Notes: generated by a model from the sequence alone, not told the origin. A DNA stretch of 64,000 nucleotides from Lachnospiraceae bacterium (GCA_900751995.1 CAADTP010000021.1:14542-78541); one strand, 5' to 3'. Positions 42,965 through 52,371 are shown, counted from the first letter of the stretch. Made by a program: numbers and translations.

Positions 42965-44905
42965 ATGGAACAGAAAAGAAATACACATATCAGGAAAAGC
43001 AGGTACAGTCCTAAAGTTACAGAGGAACATACTGTACATCCAGAGATGACAGAGAGACAGAAACTGAAGAAGAGTCTGTCTGAAACACAGAACGAAAAAA
43101 AACGAAAAACACAGAGTTCAGAGCAACCTGCAAGACCGGTACAGCATCAGACTGCTGCTTCCAGACATCGAAGCCGCCGCAGGAGGAGAAGATTCCGTCT
43201 GAAACCACAGTTTAAAATAGGAGGTATCCTGTTTCTGGTACTTCTGCTTGTTTTTGCCGGCGGCAGGATTTTTCTGTCTGGCAAACAAACAGACAACAAA
43301 AAGGTAAAGGCCGCAGCCTCCAAAGATGCAAAGGCAGCAGGGGATCTCGTGGAAATGGAGGTGACGAAGGAGATTTCCTTTGAGCCTCATTGTGTGGAGT
43401 CAACAAAACCGGAGAATCTGATCAGTTATACGAATATTGAGGTTGATGGAACGCAGCTTACAAATATCTCGGATTATCGGCCGGAGAGTGATATTCAGTT
43501 TCAGGTAGGAGAGGATTACACCGATGTAGACGGGATCGTCACATTCAGGGGAAACAGTTTCCGTGATAATCCGACACATGGTTATGCGAATATGAATGAT
43601 TATAAGCTTAACAGCTTATGGTCAGCAGACACAGGTTCTCTTGCCTCAGGAAATACAGTATGGACAGGAAGTGGCTGGACAGGTCAGCCTCTGATGATGA
43701 AATGGCCAAAAGAAGTCAAAGCCCATATGAACATGACTGAGAAAGCCAAGGCAGATGATGATCTGGTCGAGGTGATCTATGCCTGTATGGACGGAAATGT
43801 CTATTTCCTTGATCTGAAAACAGGTGAGAAAACGCGGGATCCTCTGTATCTTGGCTATACATTCAAGGGTGCAGGTGCACTGGATCCGAGAGGTTATCCG
43901 ATCATGTATGTCGGTGCCGGATACAACAGTGACGAGGGAACGGCGCGCGTTTTCGTTGTTAACCTGATCGACTGCAGTGTTATGTATACCTTTGGTGATA
44001 ACGATGAATTTTCACTCAGAGGAAGTCTGAGCTTTTTCGACGGCTCTGCACTGGTAGATGAAGAGACGGATACGCTGATCTATCCGGGAGAAAATGGAAT
44101 TCTTTACCTTATCAGGCTGAATACCAGTTATGATGCAGCTGCCGGCTCCTTATCCATCAATCCAGGCAGAATCGTGAAATGGCGTTATTATGGAACAAGA
44201 AGCAGTGGCGAGTCTTTCTGGCTTGGAATGGAGGACAGTGCTGCTGTCTATAAGGGCTATGTCTTTATGACAGACAATGGCGGAAACCTGATGTGTCTGA
44301 ACATAAATACCCTGCAGCTGGTATGGGTGCAGGATACGCTCGATGATTCCAACTCCACGCCGGTTCTGGAAATCGAAAACGGACATCTGTATCTGTATGT
44401 AAGTACTTCTTTCCGTCTGGGATGGAGAAGCAATGATTCTGCAACGATCCCAATCTGGAAGATCGATGCACAGACAGGCGAGATCATCTGGCATACGGAT
44501 TATCAATGCTACACAGACGATGGTGTTTCCGGCGGCGTTCAGTCTACGATTGCCTGCGGAAAGAACAGCCTTTCTGATTACATATATGTCACAGTTGCCA
44601 AAACTTCTGACAATGCCTCGGGAGTCCTGGTCTGCCTGAAGAAATCTGACGGCTCCAAAGTCTGGGAGGATTCCTCCTCCTATGCCTGGTCTTCACCGGT
44701 CTGTGTTTACAATAAAGACGGAAACGGCAAAGTCCTCTACTGCAACAGTACGGGGGATGTCCGTCTGCTTGACGGCAAAACAGGAGAATTGAATGATAAA
44801 CTGTCGATCAGTGACGGTGTGATCGAGGCCTCCCCGGCTGTGTATGACAGCTACATGGTTGTCGGCACCAGAGACTGCAAGATCTGGGGAATCCAGTTTA
44901 AGTAA
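42965..44905 (+). CDS. Membrane-anchored PQQ-like beta-propeller repeat protein
   Basis: 646 residues. A long basic cytoplasmic tail (1 to about 80, with RSRRRRRRFRLKP), one membrane helix (about 84-104), then an extracytoplasmic beta-propeller. Repeats such as VYFLDLKTGEKT, LYLIRLNTSYDA, MCLNINTLQLVWVQD, WKIDAQTGEIIWHTDYQ and VRLLDGKTGELND show the PQQ-like blade pattern. FRGNSFRDNPTHGY near the start of the domain recalls BamB-like propellers of Clostridia. GAGGAGAGGATT precedes ATG. Likely a cell-surface or envelope protein; ligand unknown. Confidence 0.85.
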   Translation: MEQKRNTHIRKSRYSPKVTEEHTVHPEMTERQKLKKSLSETQNEKKRKTQSSEQPARPVQHQTAASRHRSRRRRRRFRLKPQFKIGGILFLVLLLVFAGGRIFLSGKQTDNKKVKAAASKDAKAAGDLVEMEVTKEISFEPHCVESTKPENLISYTNIEVDGTQLTNISDYRPESDIQFQVGEDYTDVDGIVTFRGNSFRDNPTHGYANMNDYKLNSLWSADTGSLASGNTVWTGSGWTGQPLMMKWPKEVKAHMNMTEKAKADDDLVEVIYACMDGNVYFLDLKTGEKTRDPLYLGYTFKGAGALDPRGYPIMYVGAGYNSDEGTARVFVVNLIDCSVMYTFGDNDEFSLRGSLSFFDGSALVDEETDTLIYPGENGILYLIRLNTSYDAAAGSLSINPGRIVKWRYYGTRSSGESFWLGMEDSAAVYKGYVFMTDNGGNLMCLNINTLQLVWVQDTLDDSNSTPVLEIENGHLYLYVSTSFRLGWRSNDSATIPIWKIDAQTGEIIWHTDYQCYTDDGVSGGVQSTIACGKNSLSDYIYVTVAKTSDNASGVLVCLKKSDGSKVWEDSSSYAWSSPVCVYNKDGNGKVLYCNSTGDVRLLDGKTGELNDKLSISDGVIEASPAVYDSYMVVGTRDCKIWGIQFK

Positions 44906-44908
44906 ATC

Positions 44909-44935
44909 GTAACTGTTCAGTACCCTCACAGTTAC
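44909..44935. repeat. Intergenic palindromic repeat, family A, full copy
   Basis: Arms GTAACTG (44909-44915) and CAGTTAC (44929-44935) are a perfect inverted repeat around TTCAGTACCCTCA. It begins three bases after the stop of the PQQ-like gene. Related copies lie at 11790, 30469 and 34292. Confidence 0.6.
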
Positions 44936-44995
44936 AGTATATAGCAAGCAGGCAGGTAGCTGCTGTTAATGAGAACAGCGACATTTATAAGCTGA

Positions 44996-45355
44996 GTGAT
45001 CTTTATTTATTCTGTAAATTATATGGTAGATCTGACTCCGATCACATTCATCATAATACTGGAACACCTTCTGATGGCAGCAGTCATTACGTTTTTTCTG
45101 CATTCAGGCTATCGGGAACTAAAAGAACACAGGAATAATAAGCTGAACAGAGTTATGGCAGATGCTAATGATCTGAAGAAGATAAATGATAATCTCGGTC
45201 ATCAGAAGGGAGATGAACTGATCACGCAGATAGCCAGTTGTTTAAAGCAGGTGATCAAAAATGATGGAAACTGCTATAGGACTGGTGGAGATGAATTTGT
45301 TATCTGCGTAAAAGGAAAGACCAGACAGGAAATCGAAACCTATGTGACCTGCTGA
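44996..45355 (+). pseudogene. Truncated GGDEF (diguanylate cyclase) remnant
   Basis: About 119 codons: a hydrophobic segment (ITFIIILEHLLMAAVITFFL) joined to part of a GGDEF domain, VMADANDLKKINDNLGHQKG, then the signature YRTGGDEFVICVKGK. The start of the domain (DxLTGLxNR) is missing between the helix and VMAD, and the frame stops soon after GGDEF, so the domain is about one third short at both ends. A c-di-GMP synthase could not fold from this. It lies between the PQQ gene and the solute-binding/kinase pair and seems to be the leftover of a signalling gene. The span 44936-44995 shows nothing else. Confidence 0.75.
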
Positions 45356-45393
45356 AAAAGAACCGATAACTTTGATAAAAGAGAGGAGAATTT

Positions 45394-47244
45394 ATGAAAA
45401 AGAAAAAACGGAATCCCGCTTTCACTGCACTTCTGGTAATAGTTATGGCAATATCACTTCTGTCAGGCTGTGGCGAAAAGAAGGAGGAAAAAGAGGAAAA
45501 AGATACAATCACAGTCTATTTGTGGAGCACAAGCCTGTATGAAAAATATGCATCATACATTCAGGAACAGCTTCCGGATATCAATGTTGAATTTGTAGTG
45601 GGCAGTAATAATCTGGATTTCTACAAGTTTCTCAATGAAAACGGCGGACTTCCGGATATCATTACCTGTTGCCGGTTTTCCCTGCATGATGCCAGCCCAC
45701 TGAAGGACAGTCTGATGGATCTTTCCACGACGAATGAGGCGGGTGCCGTTTACAACTCCTATCTTACCAGCTTTATGAATGAAGACGGCAGTGTGAACTG
45801 GCTTCCGGTATGTGCGGACGTTCATGGTTTCATTGCCAATAAGGATCTTTTTGAAAAGTATGATATCCCATTGCCGACAGATTACGAGAGCTTTGTTTCT
45901 GCATGCCAGAGATTCGAGGAAGAGGGAATTCGGGGATTTAGTGCAGATTACTATTATGATTACACCTGCATGGAAACACTGCAGGGACTGTCGGCAGCAG
46001 AGCTTTCTACAGCAGCCGGACGCAAGTGGCGTACAGCCTACAGCGATCCGGGAAATACAGAGAAGGCAGGACTGGACGAGACTGTCTGGCCGAAGGCCTT
46101 TGAACGTATGGAGCAGTTCATTCAGGATACGAAACTGAGTGCGGATGATCTGGATATGAATTATGATGATGTGGTCCAGATGTATCAGAATGGCGAGCTT
46201 GCCATGTATTTTGGCAGTTCATACGGTGTAAAAATGTTTCAGGACCAGGGAATCAACACGACATTTCTCCCATTCTTTGAAGAGAACGGCGAAAAGTGGC
46301 TGATGACCACGCCATATTTCCAGGTGGCACTGAACCGCGATCTGACACAGGATGAAACACGTCGCCAGAAGGCAATGAAAGTATTGAATACAATGCTTTC
46401 TGAGGATGCACAGAATCAGATCATCATGGATGGTCAGGATCTGTTGAGCTACAGTCAGGATGTGGATATTCATCTTACAGACTATCTGAAAGATGTTAGG
46501 CCTGTGATCGAAGAAAATCATATGTATATCCGTATTGCGTCCAATGACTTCTTTGCTGTTTCCAAGGATGTGGTTTCCAAAATGATCGAAGGAGAGTATG
46601 ATGCAGAACAGGCGTATCAGGCATTCAATGCCCAGCTTCTTGAGGACGATCCTGCTTCGGAAGAGGTAGTATTAAATTCACAGAAATCCTATTCCAATTA
46701 TTTTCATGCAAGTGGCGGAAATGCATCTTATTCTGTCATGGCAAATACGCTGCGTGGCATGTATGGGACAGATGTGCTGATCGCGACTGGAAACAGTTTT
46801 ACCGGAAATGTGCTGAAGGCAGGATATACCAAAAAAATGGCAGCCAGTATGATCATGCCAAACGATCTCCAGGTTTACAGTCGGAAGATGAGCGGAGCAG
46901 AATTAAAAGAGACCGTCAGAAGCTTTGTGGAGGGTTATCAGGGAGGGTTTATCCCATTTAACCGTGGTTCGCTGCCAGTAGCCAGTGGTATTTCCATGGA
47001 AGTCAGAGAAGACAAAGATGGTTATACACTGATCGAAATTACAAAGAATGGAAAAGCTATTCAGGATGATGATACTTTTACAGTAACCTGTCTGGCAGCA
47101 GCACAGTATATGGAAGCTTTTCAGACAGACAAAAATATCGTCTTTGATGGAGGAGATGTGCAGGTGACAGATGACTGGATCAATTATGTTTCAGATGGTG
47201 ATGCCATTCTTGCAGAACCTGAAGATTATATCACTTTGAGGTAA
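45394..47244 (+). CDS. Lipoprotein: extracellular solute-binding domain fused to 5'-nucleotidase C-terminal-like domain
   Basis: 616 residues. A signal peptide ends in the lipobox LLSGC (Cys26). Residues about 38-415 are a family-1 solute-binding fold (ITVYLWSTSLYEKYASYIQE, VNWLPVCADVHGFIANKDLF, AMYFGSSYGVKMF). Residues about 440-605 resemble the 5'-nucleotidase C-terminal domain (IATGNSFTGNVLKAGY, MSGAELKETVRSFVEGYQ, LPVASGISMEVRED). No importer genes are near; instead a hybrid kinase gene begins four bases after the stop. I infer a sensing role: the lipoprotein binds a ligand and signals to the kinase. GAGAGGAGAATTT precedes ATG. Confidence 0.82.
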   Translation: MKKKKRNPAFTALLVIVMAISLLSGCGEKKEEKEEKDTITVYLWSTSLYEKYASYIQEQLPDINVEFVVGSNNLDFYKFLNENGGLPDIITCCRFSLHDASPLKDSLMDLSTTNEAGAVYNSYLTSFMNEDGSVNWLPVCADVHGFIANKDLFEKYDIPLPTDYESFVSACQRFEEEGIRGFSADYYYDYTCMETLQGLSAAELSTAAGRKWRTAYSDPGNTEKAGLDETVWPKAFERMEQFIQDTKLSADDLDMNYDDVVQMYQNGELAMYFGSSYGVKMFQDQGINTTFLPFFEENGEKWLMTTPYFQVALNRDLTQDETRRQKAMKVLNTMLSEDAQNQIIMDGQDLLSYSQDVDIHLTDYLKDVRPVIEENHMYIRIASNDFFAVSKDVVSKMIEGEYDAEQAYQAFNAQLLEDDPASEEVVLNSQKSYSNYFHASGGNASYSVMANTLRGMYGTDVLIATGNSFTGNVLKAGYTKKMAASMIMPNDLQVYSRKMSGAELKETVRSFVEGYQGGFIPFNRGSLPVASGISMEVREDKDGYTLIEITKNGKAIQDDDTFTVTCLAAAQYMEAFQTDKNIVFDGGDVQVTDDWINYVSDGDAILAEPEDYITLR

Positions 47245-47248
47245 AAGG

Positions 47249-50212
47249 ATGGGCAGTACGAATCATACTACGAAAAGAAAGAAGAAGTTTTTTAGAAGAA
47301 ATCGATTAGGAATAGCAGCTTTTGTTGTTTTGCTTATAGGAGTTGTCTGTGGCGGCCTCCAATATTCTGACTTTGTGTCACGGACGATTTATAAGGAAAG
47401 TGTTTCTCATCTGACAGAAGTTTTTCACCAGTCCAATAATCTGTTAAGTGAACTGGCGGATAAAAATCTGACCTATCTGCATATGTGGAGTGAGTATCTG
47501 ACGAATACTTCCGACGAAAGTGAAATTCGTGAGTACATAGATAAGGCACAGGAAGAGGCAGGCTTTTTATCGTTCTATTTTCTGTCGGCTGACGGCAATT
47601 ATAAGATGGCAACAGGTAAGACGGGATATCTTGGATTACAGGAAAATCTCGAGGATGAGATAAGGCAGGGAAAGGACCTCATAACAAATGTGGCACTTCC
47701 CGGGAAATCTCAGATGCTTGTATTTGTCAGTCCCAGGGCGTATGGAACCTATCAGGGATTTGAATATGATGCCATTGCGATTGCCTATGAAAATGCCGAT
47801 ATTGTAAAAGTACTGGATATTTCTGCCTTTCAGGGAAATGCAAAAAGCTATGTCGTCCATTCAGATGGTCGTGTAGTGATCGACCATTCGAATGAATCCT
47901 GGGGGACAGTATATAATTTCTTTGGTGTTCTCAGAGAGCATTCAGATATTTCTGAAGAAATAATCCTTGAACTCTCAGACCAGTTCAAAGAGGGACGTAC
48001 CGATGCAATGCTTGTTAAGCTGGATGGAAAGGATTACTATCTGGTTTATGAAAAGTCAAAAATCCAGGACTGGACATTGCTGGGGCTGGTCCCGACGGAT
48101 ATCGTCAATACCAGTATGAATACTCTGCAGTTCACTACCATGCTCCTTGTGGGGGCAGTGATGCTTTGCGTTACGCTGTTTATCATTGGACTTATCCTCA
48201 AAAAGAGCAGTGTAAGCCTGAAGAAAAAGGATACAGAAATCCTGTATCGGGATGAACTTTTTAAAAAGCTTTCTATGAATGTGGAGGATGTCTTTCTCAT
48301 GCTGGATGCCAGAACATATAAGGCAGATTACATCAGTCCGAATGTAAATAAACTGTTGGGCATTACGATAGAACAGCTTCAGGAGGATGTTCATGTCCTG
48401 GCAAAACTGCAGCCTAAGGAGACCGGGAATCGTACAAAGAATTGTCTGGCGGGGATTTCGACGGATGAACAGAAAGAATGGGATTTTGAGTATATTCATC
48501 AGAAAACCAGAGAGCGGCGTTGGTTCCATATTGTTGCTATGGGCAGCGAAGTAAACGGAAAAAAGAAATATATCCTGGTTATGTCAGACCGTACAGCCGA
48601 TAAGAAAATGAATCAGGCACTTTCGGAGGCTGTTCATGCTGCAGAGACTGCAAACCGGGCAAAGAGCACCTTCCTCTCCAATATGTCTCACGACATCCGG
48701 ACACCAATGAATGCGATTATTGGGTTTACTACTCTTGCTGTAAGCAATATCAATAACAGAGAAAAGGTTAAGGATTACTTAGGCAAGATTCTCTCCTCCA
48801 GCAATCATCTGCTTTCTCTTATCAATGATGTGCTGGATATGAGCCGTATTGAGAGCGGTAAAATCCATCTCGAAGAGACCGAAGTCAGTCTGTCCGAGAT
48901 TCTTCATGACCTAAAGACGATTGTCAGCGGGCAGATCCATGCAAAACAGCTGGAACTCTATATGGATGCCATGGACGTAACGGATGAAGATGTGTATTGC
49001 GACAAGACACGACTGAACCAGGTCCTTTTGAACCTGTTATCCAATGCCGTTAAGTTTACTCCTGCAGGCGGGACCGTTTCTGTCCGGATCAAACAGTTTC
49101 CAGGTAAACAGAGAGACAGCGGTCTGTATGAGATTCGAGTGAAAGACAATGGAATCGGTATGAGCCAGGAGTTTGCGCAGAGGATTTTTTCACCATTTGA
49201 ACGTGAGCGGACCTCCACGGTCAGCCGGATCCAGGGTACGGGACTTGGTATGGCTATCACCAAAAACATTGTGGATATGATGGGCGGTACCATTGATGTT
49301 CAGACTGAGCAGGGGAAGGGCAGTGAATTTATTGTCCGTCTGGCACTGCGTATCCAGCCGGAACATCATCGTGAAGAAAAGATCGCAGAGCTGGAGGGAT
49401 TGAAGGCTCTGGTGGTAGACGATGATTTTAATACCTGTGACAGTGTGACAAAGATGCTTGTGAAGGTGGGAATGCGTTCGGAATGGACGCTGTCCGGTAA
49501 AGAAGCCGTTCTTCGTGCCCGACAGTCCATGGAACTGGGGGATGCTTTTCATGCCTATATCATCGACTGGCGTCTGCCGGATATGAACGGTATTGAAGTT
49601 ACCCGCCAGATTCGCGGACTCGGGGATGATACACCGATCATTATCCTGACAGCCTATGACTGGTCAGAAATTGAAGTAGAAGCAAGGGCTGCCGGAGTCA
49701 CTGCATTCTGCTCCAAGCCGATGTTTATGTCAGATCTCAGAGAGACGCTGATGACCGCGATCGGAAAGCAGCAGGGAGAGAATGATGATGAGATTCTTCC
49801 GAGAGAAAGTTCTGATTTTACAGATAAGCACATCCTTCTTGTAGAGGATAACGAGCTTAATCGTGAGATCGCTGTAGAAATCCTCAGGGAATATGGATTC
49901 CAGGTCGACACAGCGGAAAATGGTGCCATTGCCGTAGAGAAGATTTATCGCTCAACACCGGGAGATTATGATCTGGTGCTGATGGATGTACAGATGCCTG
50001 TCATGAATGGATATGAGGCCACCGGACATATTCGTGCACTGGAGAATCCTGCACTGGCTCAGATTCCGATATTTGCAATGACCGCCAATGCGTTTGATGA
50101 GGACAGAAGGACAGCACTGAGCTGCGGTATGAACGGGTTCCTTTCCAAGCCTATTGTCATCGAAGAACTGACGCATACTCTGCAGAATATATTTGGAAAT
50201 GAAGGAATATAA
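47249..50212 (+). CDS. Hybrid sensor histidine kinase with two receiver domains
   Basis: 987 residues: membrane helix (about 21-40), extracytoplasmic Cache-like sensor (about 45-290), second helix (about 292-317), PAS-like domain (about 345-455), HisKA with NMSHDIRTPMNAIIGF (His481), HATPase with LNLLSNAVKFTPAGG and GTGLGMAITKNIV, receiver 1 (about 718-845, LVVDDDFNT, phosphoacceptor in YIIDWRLPDMNG) and receiver 2 (about 855-985, LLVEDNELNREIA, VLMDVQMPVMNG). No HPt or output domain is present, so the signal must go to a separate protein. Coupled to the upstream lipoprotein gene. Confidence 0.93.
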   Translation: MGSTNHTTKRKKKFFRRNRLGIAAFVVLLIGVVCGGLQYSDFVSRTIYKESVSHLTEVFHQSNNLLSELADKNLTYLHMWSEYLTNTSDESEIREYIDKAQEEAGFLSFYFLSADGNYKMATGKTGYLGLQENLEDEIRQGKDLITNVALPGKSQMLVFVSPRAYGTYQGFEYDAIAIAYENADIVKVLDISAFQGNAKSYVVHSDGRVVIDHSNESWGTVYNFFGVLREHSDISEEIILELSDQFKEGRTDAMLVKLDGKDYYLVYEKSKIQDWTLLGLVPTDIVNTSMNTLQFTTMLLVGAVMLCVTLFIIGLILKKSSVSLKKKDTEILYRDELFKKLSMNVEDVFLMLDARTYKADYISPNVNKLLGITIEQLQEDVHVLAKLQPKETGNRTKNCLAGISTDEQKEWDFEYIHQKTRERRWFHIVAMGSEVNGKKKYILVMSDRTADKKMNQALSEAVHAAETANRAKSTFLSNMSHDIRTPMNAIIGFTTLAVSNINNREKVKDYLGKILSSSNHLLSLINDVLDMSRIESGKIHLEETEVSLSEILHDLKTIVSGQIHAKQLELYMDAMDVTDEDVYCDKTRLNQVLLNLLSNAVKFTPAGGTVSVRIKQFPGKQRDSGLYEIRVKDNGIGMSQEFAQRIFSPFERERTSTVSRIQGTGLGMAITKNIVDMMGGTIDVQTEQGKGSEFIVRLALRIQPEHHREEKIAELEGLKALVVDDDFNTCDSVTKMLVKVGMRSEWTLSGKEAVLRARQSMELGDAFHAYIIDWRLPDMNGIEVTRQIRGLGDDTPIIILTAYDWSEIEVEARAAGVTAFCSKPMFMSDLRETLMTAIGKQQGENDDEILPRESSDFTDKHILLVEDNELNREIAVEILREYGFQVDTAENGAIAVEKIYRSTPGDYDLVLMDVQMPVMNGYEATGHIRALENPALAQIPIFAMTANAFDEDRRTALSCGMNGFLSKPIVIEELTHTLQNIFGNEGI

Positions 50213-50274
50213 TCCGGAAGGATGCTTCGGGTAATGTAAGAAGAATCAGTCATAGAAGAAACTGGAGAGACAAA

Positions 50275-50736
50275 ATGAAAATAACAACCTTATGTTACAT
50301 AGAAAATAATAATCAGTATCTGATGCTGCACAGAGTAAAAAAACAGAATGATATAAACCAGGGAAAGTGGATTGGAGTTGGCGGACATGCAGAAGGCATA
50401 GAATCCCCGGAGGAATGTCTTGTGCGTGAGGTAAAGGAAGAAACAGGACTGACACTGTTGTCCTATAAATTTCGTGGTCTGGTCACATTTATAAGCAGCG
50501 AATGTGAACCAGAGCTTATGTGTGTATTTACTGCAGACGAATATGCCGGTGAACTGATAGAATGTAATGAAGGAGATCTTAGCTGGGTGGATAAAGCGAT
50601 AGTGCCGACACTGCCAACATGGGAGGGGGACAAAGTCTTTCTTGAACTGCTTCTTTCAGGAGATGAGAGATTTTTCTCTGTGAAACTGCAGTATGAAGGT
50701 GAGAAACTGATAAACAAGCAAATCAATCTTTATTAA
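50275..50736 (+). CDS. NUDIX hydrolase, MutT-like
   Basis: 153 residues. The NUDIX box GGHAEGIESPEECLVREVKE followed by ETGL is complete. LCYIENNNQYLMLHRVKKQN and GKWIGVGGH are typical of the 8-oxo-dGTP diphosphatase (MutT/YtkD) group. 62 bases after the kinase gene, 11 bases before the helicase-like gene; the pair may be co-transcribed. Sanitising oxidised nucleotides is the likely task. Confidence 0.88.
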   Translation: MKITTLCYIENNNQYLMLHRVKKQNDINQGKWIGVGGHAEGIESPEECLVREVKEETGLTLLSYKFRGLVTFISSECEPELMCVFTADEYAGELIECNEGDLSWVDKAIVPTLPTWEGDKVFLELLLSGDERFFSVKLQYEGEKLINKQINLY

Positions 50737-50747
50737 AGGCAGAAGCC

Positions 50748-52214
50748 ATGAGATCCATATCCATATACACGATCACAAGAAATCAGAATTTATCCTCTCT
50801 GTCAAAACTGGAACGCCAATTGTCAGACAGAGAGCACTTTCTGAAAATACGGGAATGGGAACTGGAAAGTATGAAGTCGCTGGTGCGTCGACTGGAGGCA
50901 CACATGGATGACGTATATTCTCTGCGTTTCTTTTATTCTTATCAGATTCCCAGACTTGGAAAAGAATTCGATCTTCTTCAGATCAAAGAGGATCAGATTA
51001 TCAATATCGAATTGAAAAGCGGAGTTGTTTCTGATGAAGCAATCCGCAAACAGCTCATGCAAAACCGTTACTATCTTTCTGTCCTGGGCTGCACCATACA
51101 GTCTTACACCTATATCAGCAGTCAGGACAGGCTTGTAAGACTTACCAATCATGACCACATTGTGGACGCAGACTGGAAGGATCTGTGCAGGGCACTGCAG
51201 AGAGAGAGTGACGACTATCGGAGAGATATTGATGATCTGTTTCAGGCAGAGCTGTACCTGATTTCTCCGGTCTCAGAGCCGGCCCGTTTCCTGAAAAAAG
51301 AATATTTCCTGACATCCCAGCAGAGAGATATCCAGCGTCAGATTTTGAAGAAGCTTCGTATCGGGCGATATGGATATTTTTGTTTCACGGGTCTTCCCGG
51401 AACAGGAAAAACGCTTCTTCTTTATGATATTGCCATGAAACTGTCCAGACGTCAAAAGGTTCTGATCATTCACTGCGGAAATGCCGGCAGCGAATGGAAA
51501 ATTTTACATGAACGTTTGAGGCGTATTGATTTCCTGGCAGATGACCAGCTGACAGAAGAAGTATCGCTGGAAGCTTACAGCGCAGTTCTGGTAGATGAGA
51601 CACATTTACTTTCTGCCGAAAAACTGCAGATTTTGTTAAAACAGTATAATGGACATTTTCCACTCATCTTTTCCAGTGACTCTGAAGATGCCATATGTCC
51701 GGATGAATTAGGCACAGATACCATAAAATTTATAGAAAATCTGCCGGAGATCCAGATATTTCATTTGACTAACCGGATTCGGACCAATGCAGAACTGTCC
51801 TCATTCATTCAGAACATGATGCATTATACGGGAAGAAAAACAGCCAATTTCTATCCCCATGTTTCTGCTGTATATGCAAATGACGAGGGTGAGGCAGAGA
51901 TGCTGCTGAAGGATTATACCAGTCAGGGATATCAGTACAGACCACTGGTCTGTACCAGGTACCATGAAATGGAGATGACTGCTGTCAGGGATACAAAATG
52001 CCTTGTTACTGTACTGGATGATCGTTATTATTATGATAAAAACGGCTATCTTCGCTCCAGATATTTCTGTGAAGGAAAAGAATCCGAAGTCCGCAGCCTG
52101 TTCCATCAGCTGAATCAGGCAAAGGAGGAGCTTTCCATAATCGTCAAACAAAATGAAGATGTATATGAAACACTACTGACACTTTTGCAGCCGGGCAATC
52201 TAAAATGGCAGTAA
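50748..52214 (+). CDS. NERD-like nuclease domain fused to DUF2075-like helicase/ATPase
   Basis: 488 residues. The N-terminal part (about 60-150) looks like a PD-(D/E)XK nuclease of the NERD type: GKEFDLLQIKEDQIINIELK followed by SG gives the Asp and ExK residues. The C-terminal part is a P-loop helicase-like domain with Walker A FTGLPGTGKTLLLYD, Walker B AVLVDETHLL, LTNRIRTNAELSSFI and LDDRYYYDKNGYLRSR, as in DUF2075. Such nuclease-helicase fusions often occur in anti-phage defence, but no recognised defence partner is next to it. Start at ATG 50748 after AAAGGCAG. Confidence 0.75.
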   Translation: MRSISIYTITRNQNLSSLSKLERQLSDREHFLKIREWELESMKSLVRRLEAHMDDVYSLRFFYSYQIPRLGKEFDLLQIKEDQIINIELKSGVVSDEAIRKQLMQNRYYLSVLGCTIQSYTYISSQDRLVRLTNHDHIVDADWKDLCRALQRESDDYRRDIDDLFQAELYLISPVSEPARFLKKEYFLTSQQRDIQRQILKKLRIGRYGYFCFTGLPGTGKTLLLYDIAMKLSRRQKVLIIHCGNAGSEWKILHERLRRIDFLADDQLTEEVSLEAYSAVLVDETHLLSAEKLQILLKQYNGHFPLIFSSDSEDAICPDELGTDTIKFIENLPEIQIFHLTNRIRTNAELSSFIQNMMHYTGRKTANFYPHVSAVYANDEGEAEMLLKDYTSQGYQYRPLVCTRYHEMEMTAVRDTKCLVTVLDDRYYYDKNGYLRSRYFCEGKESEVRSLFHQLNQAKEELSIIVKQNEDVYETLLTLLQPGNLKWQ

Positions 52215-52293
52215 TTTTGTATGGCATTGTATGTTATAAAAAGAAGTGTAAGGTTATGATGAAAATCGAAGGATAGAGATCCCGTATTACCCC

Positions 52294-52327
52294 AAAAGTG
52301 TACACCAGGTGTACACTTTTTTCTTTT
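52294..52327 (+). terminator. Terminator with repeated GTGTACAC palindrome
   Basis: AAAAGTGTACAC (52294-52305) pairs with GTGTACACTTTT (52309-52320), followed by TTCTTTT. The octamer GTGTACAC is itself a palindrome and occurs twice, eleven bases apart, so protein binding is also possible. Confidence 0.75.
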
Positions 52328-52340
52328 GGAAATTTCAACA

Positions 52341-52371
52341 GGTATTGTCCATGAAAGCAGGTGGTATTGTC
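52341..52371. repeat. Direct repeat upstream of the nucleoside operon
   Basis: GGTATTGTC occurs at 52341-52349 and 52363-52371, 22 bases apart (two helical turns), about 105 bases upstream of the -35 box. Possibly a regulator site. The remainder of the 346-base gap 52215-52560 is AT-rich and shows no riboswitch that I recognise. Confidence 0.35.

Noticed and set aside
50275..52214. Complete known defence system around the nuclease-helicase gene
   Set aside because: Only a NUDIX hydrolase and a histidine kinase are adjacent; no partner of a known system is present.
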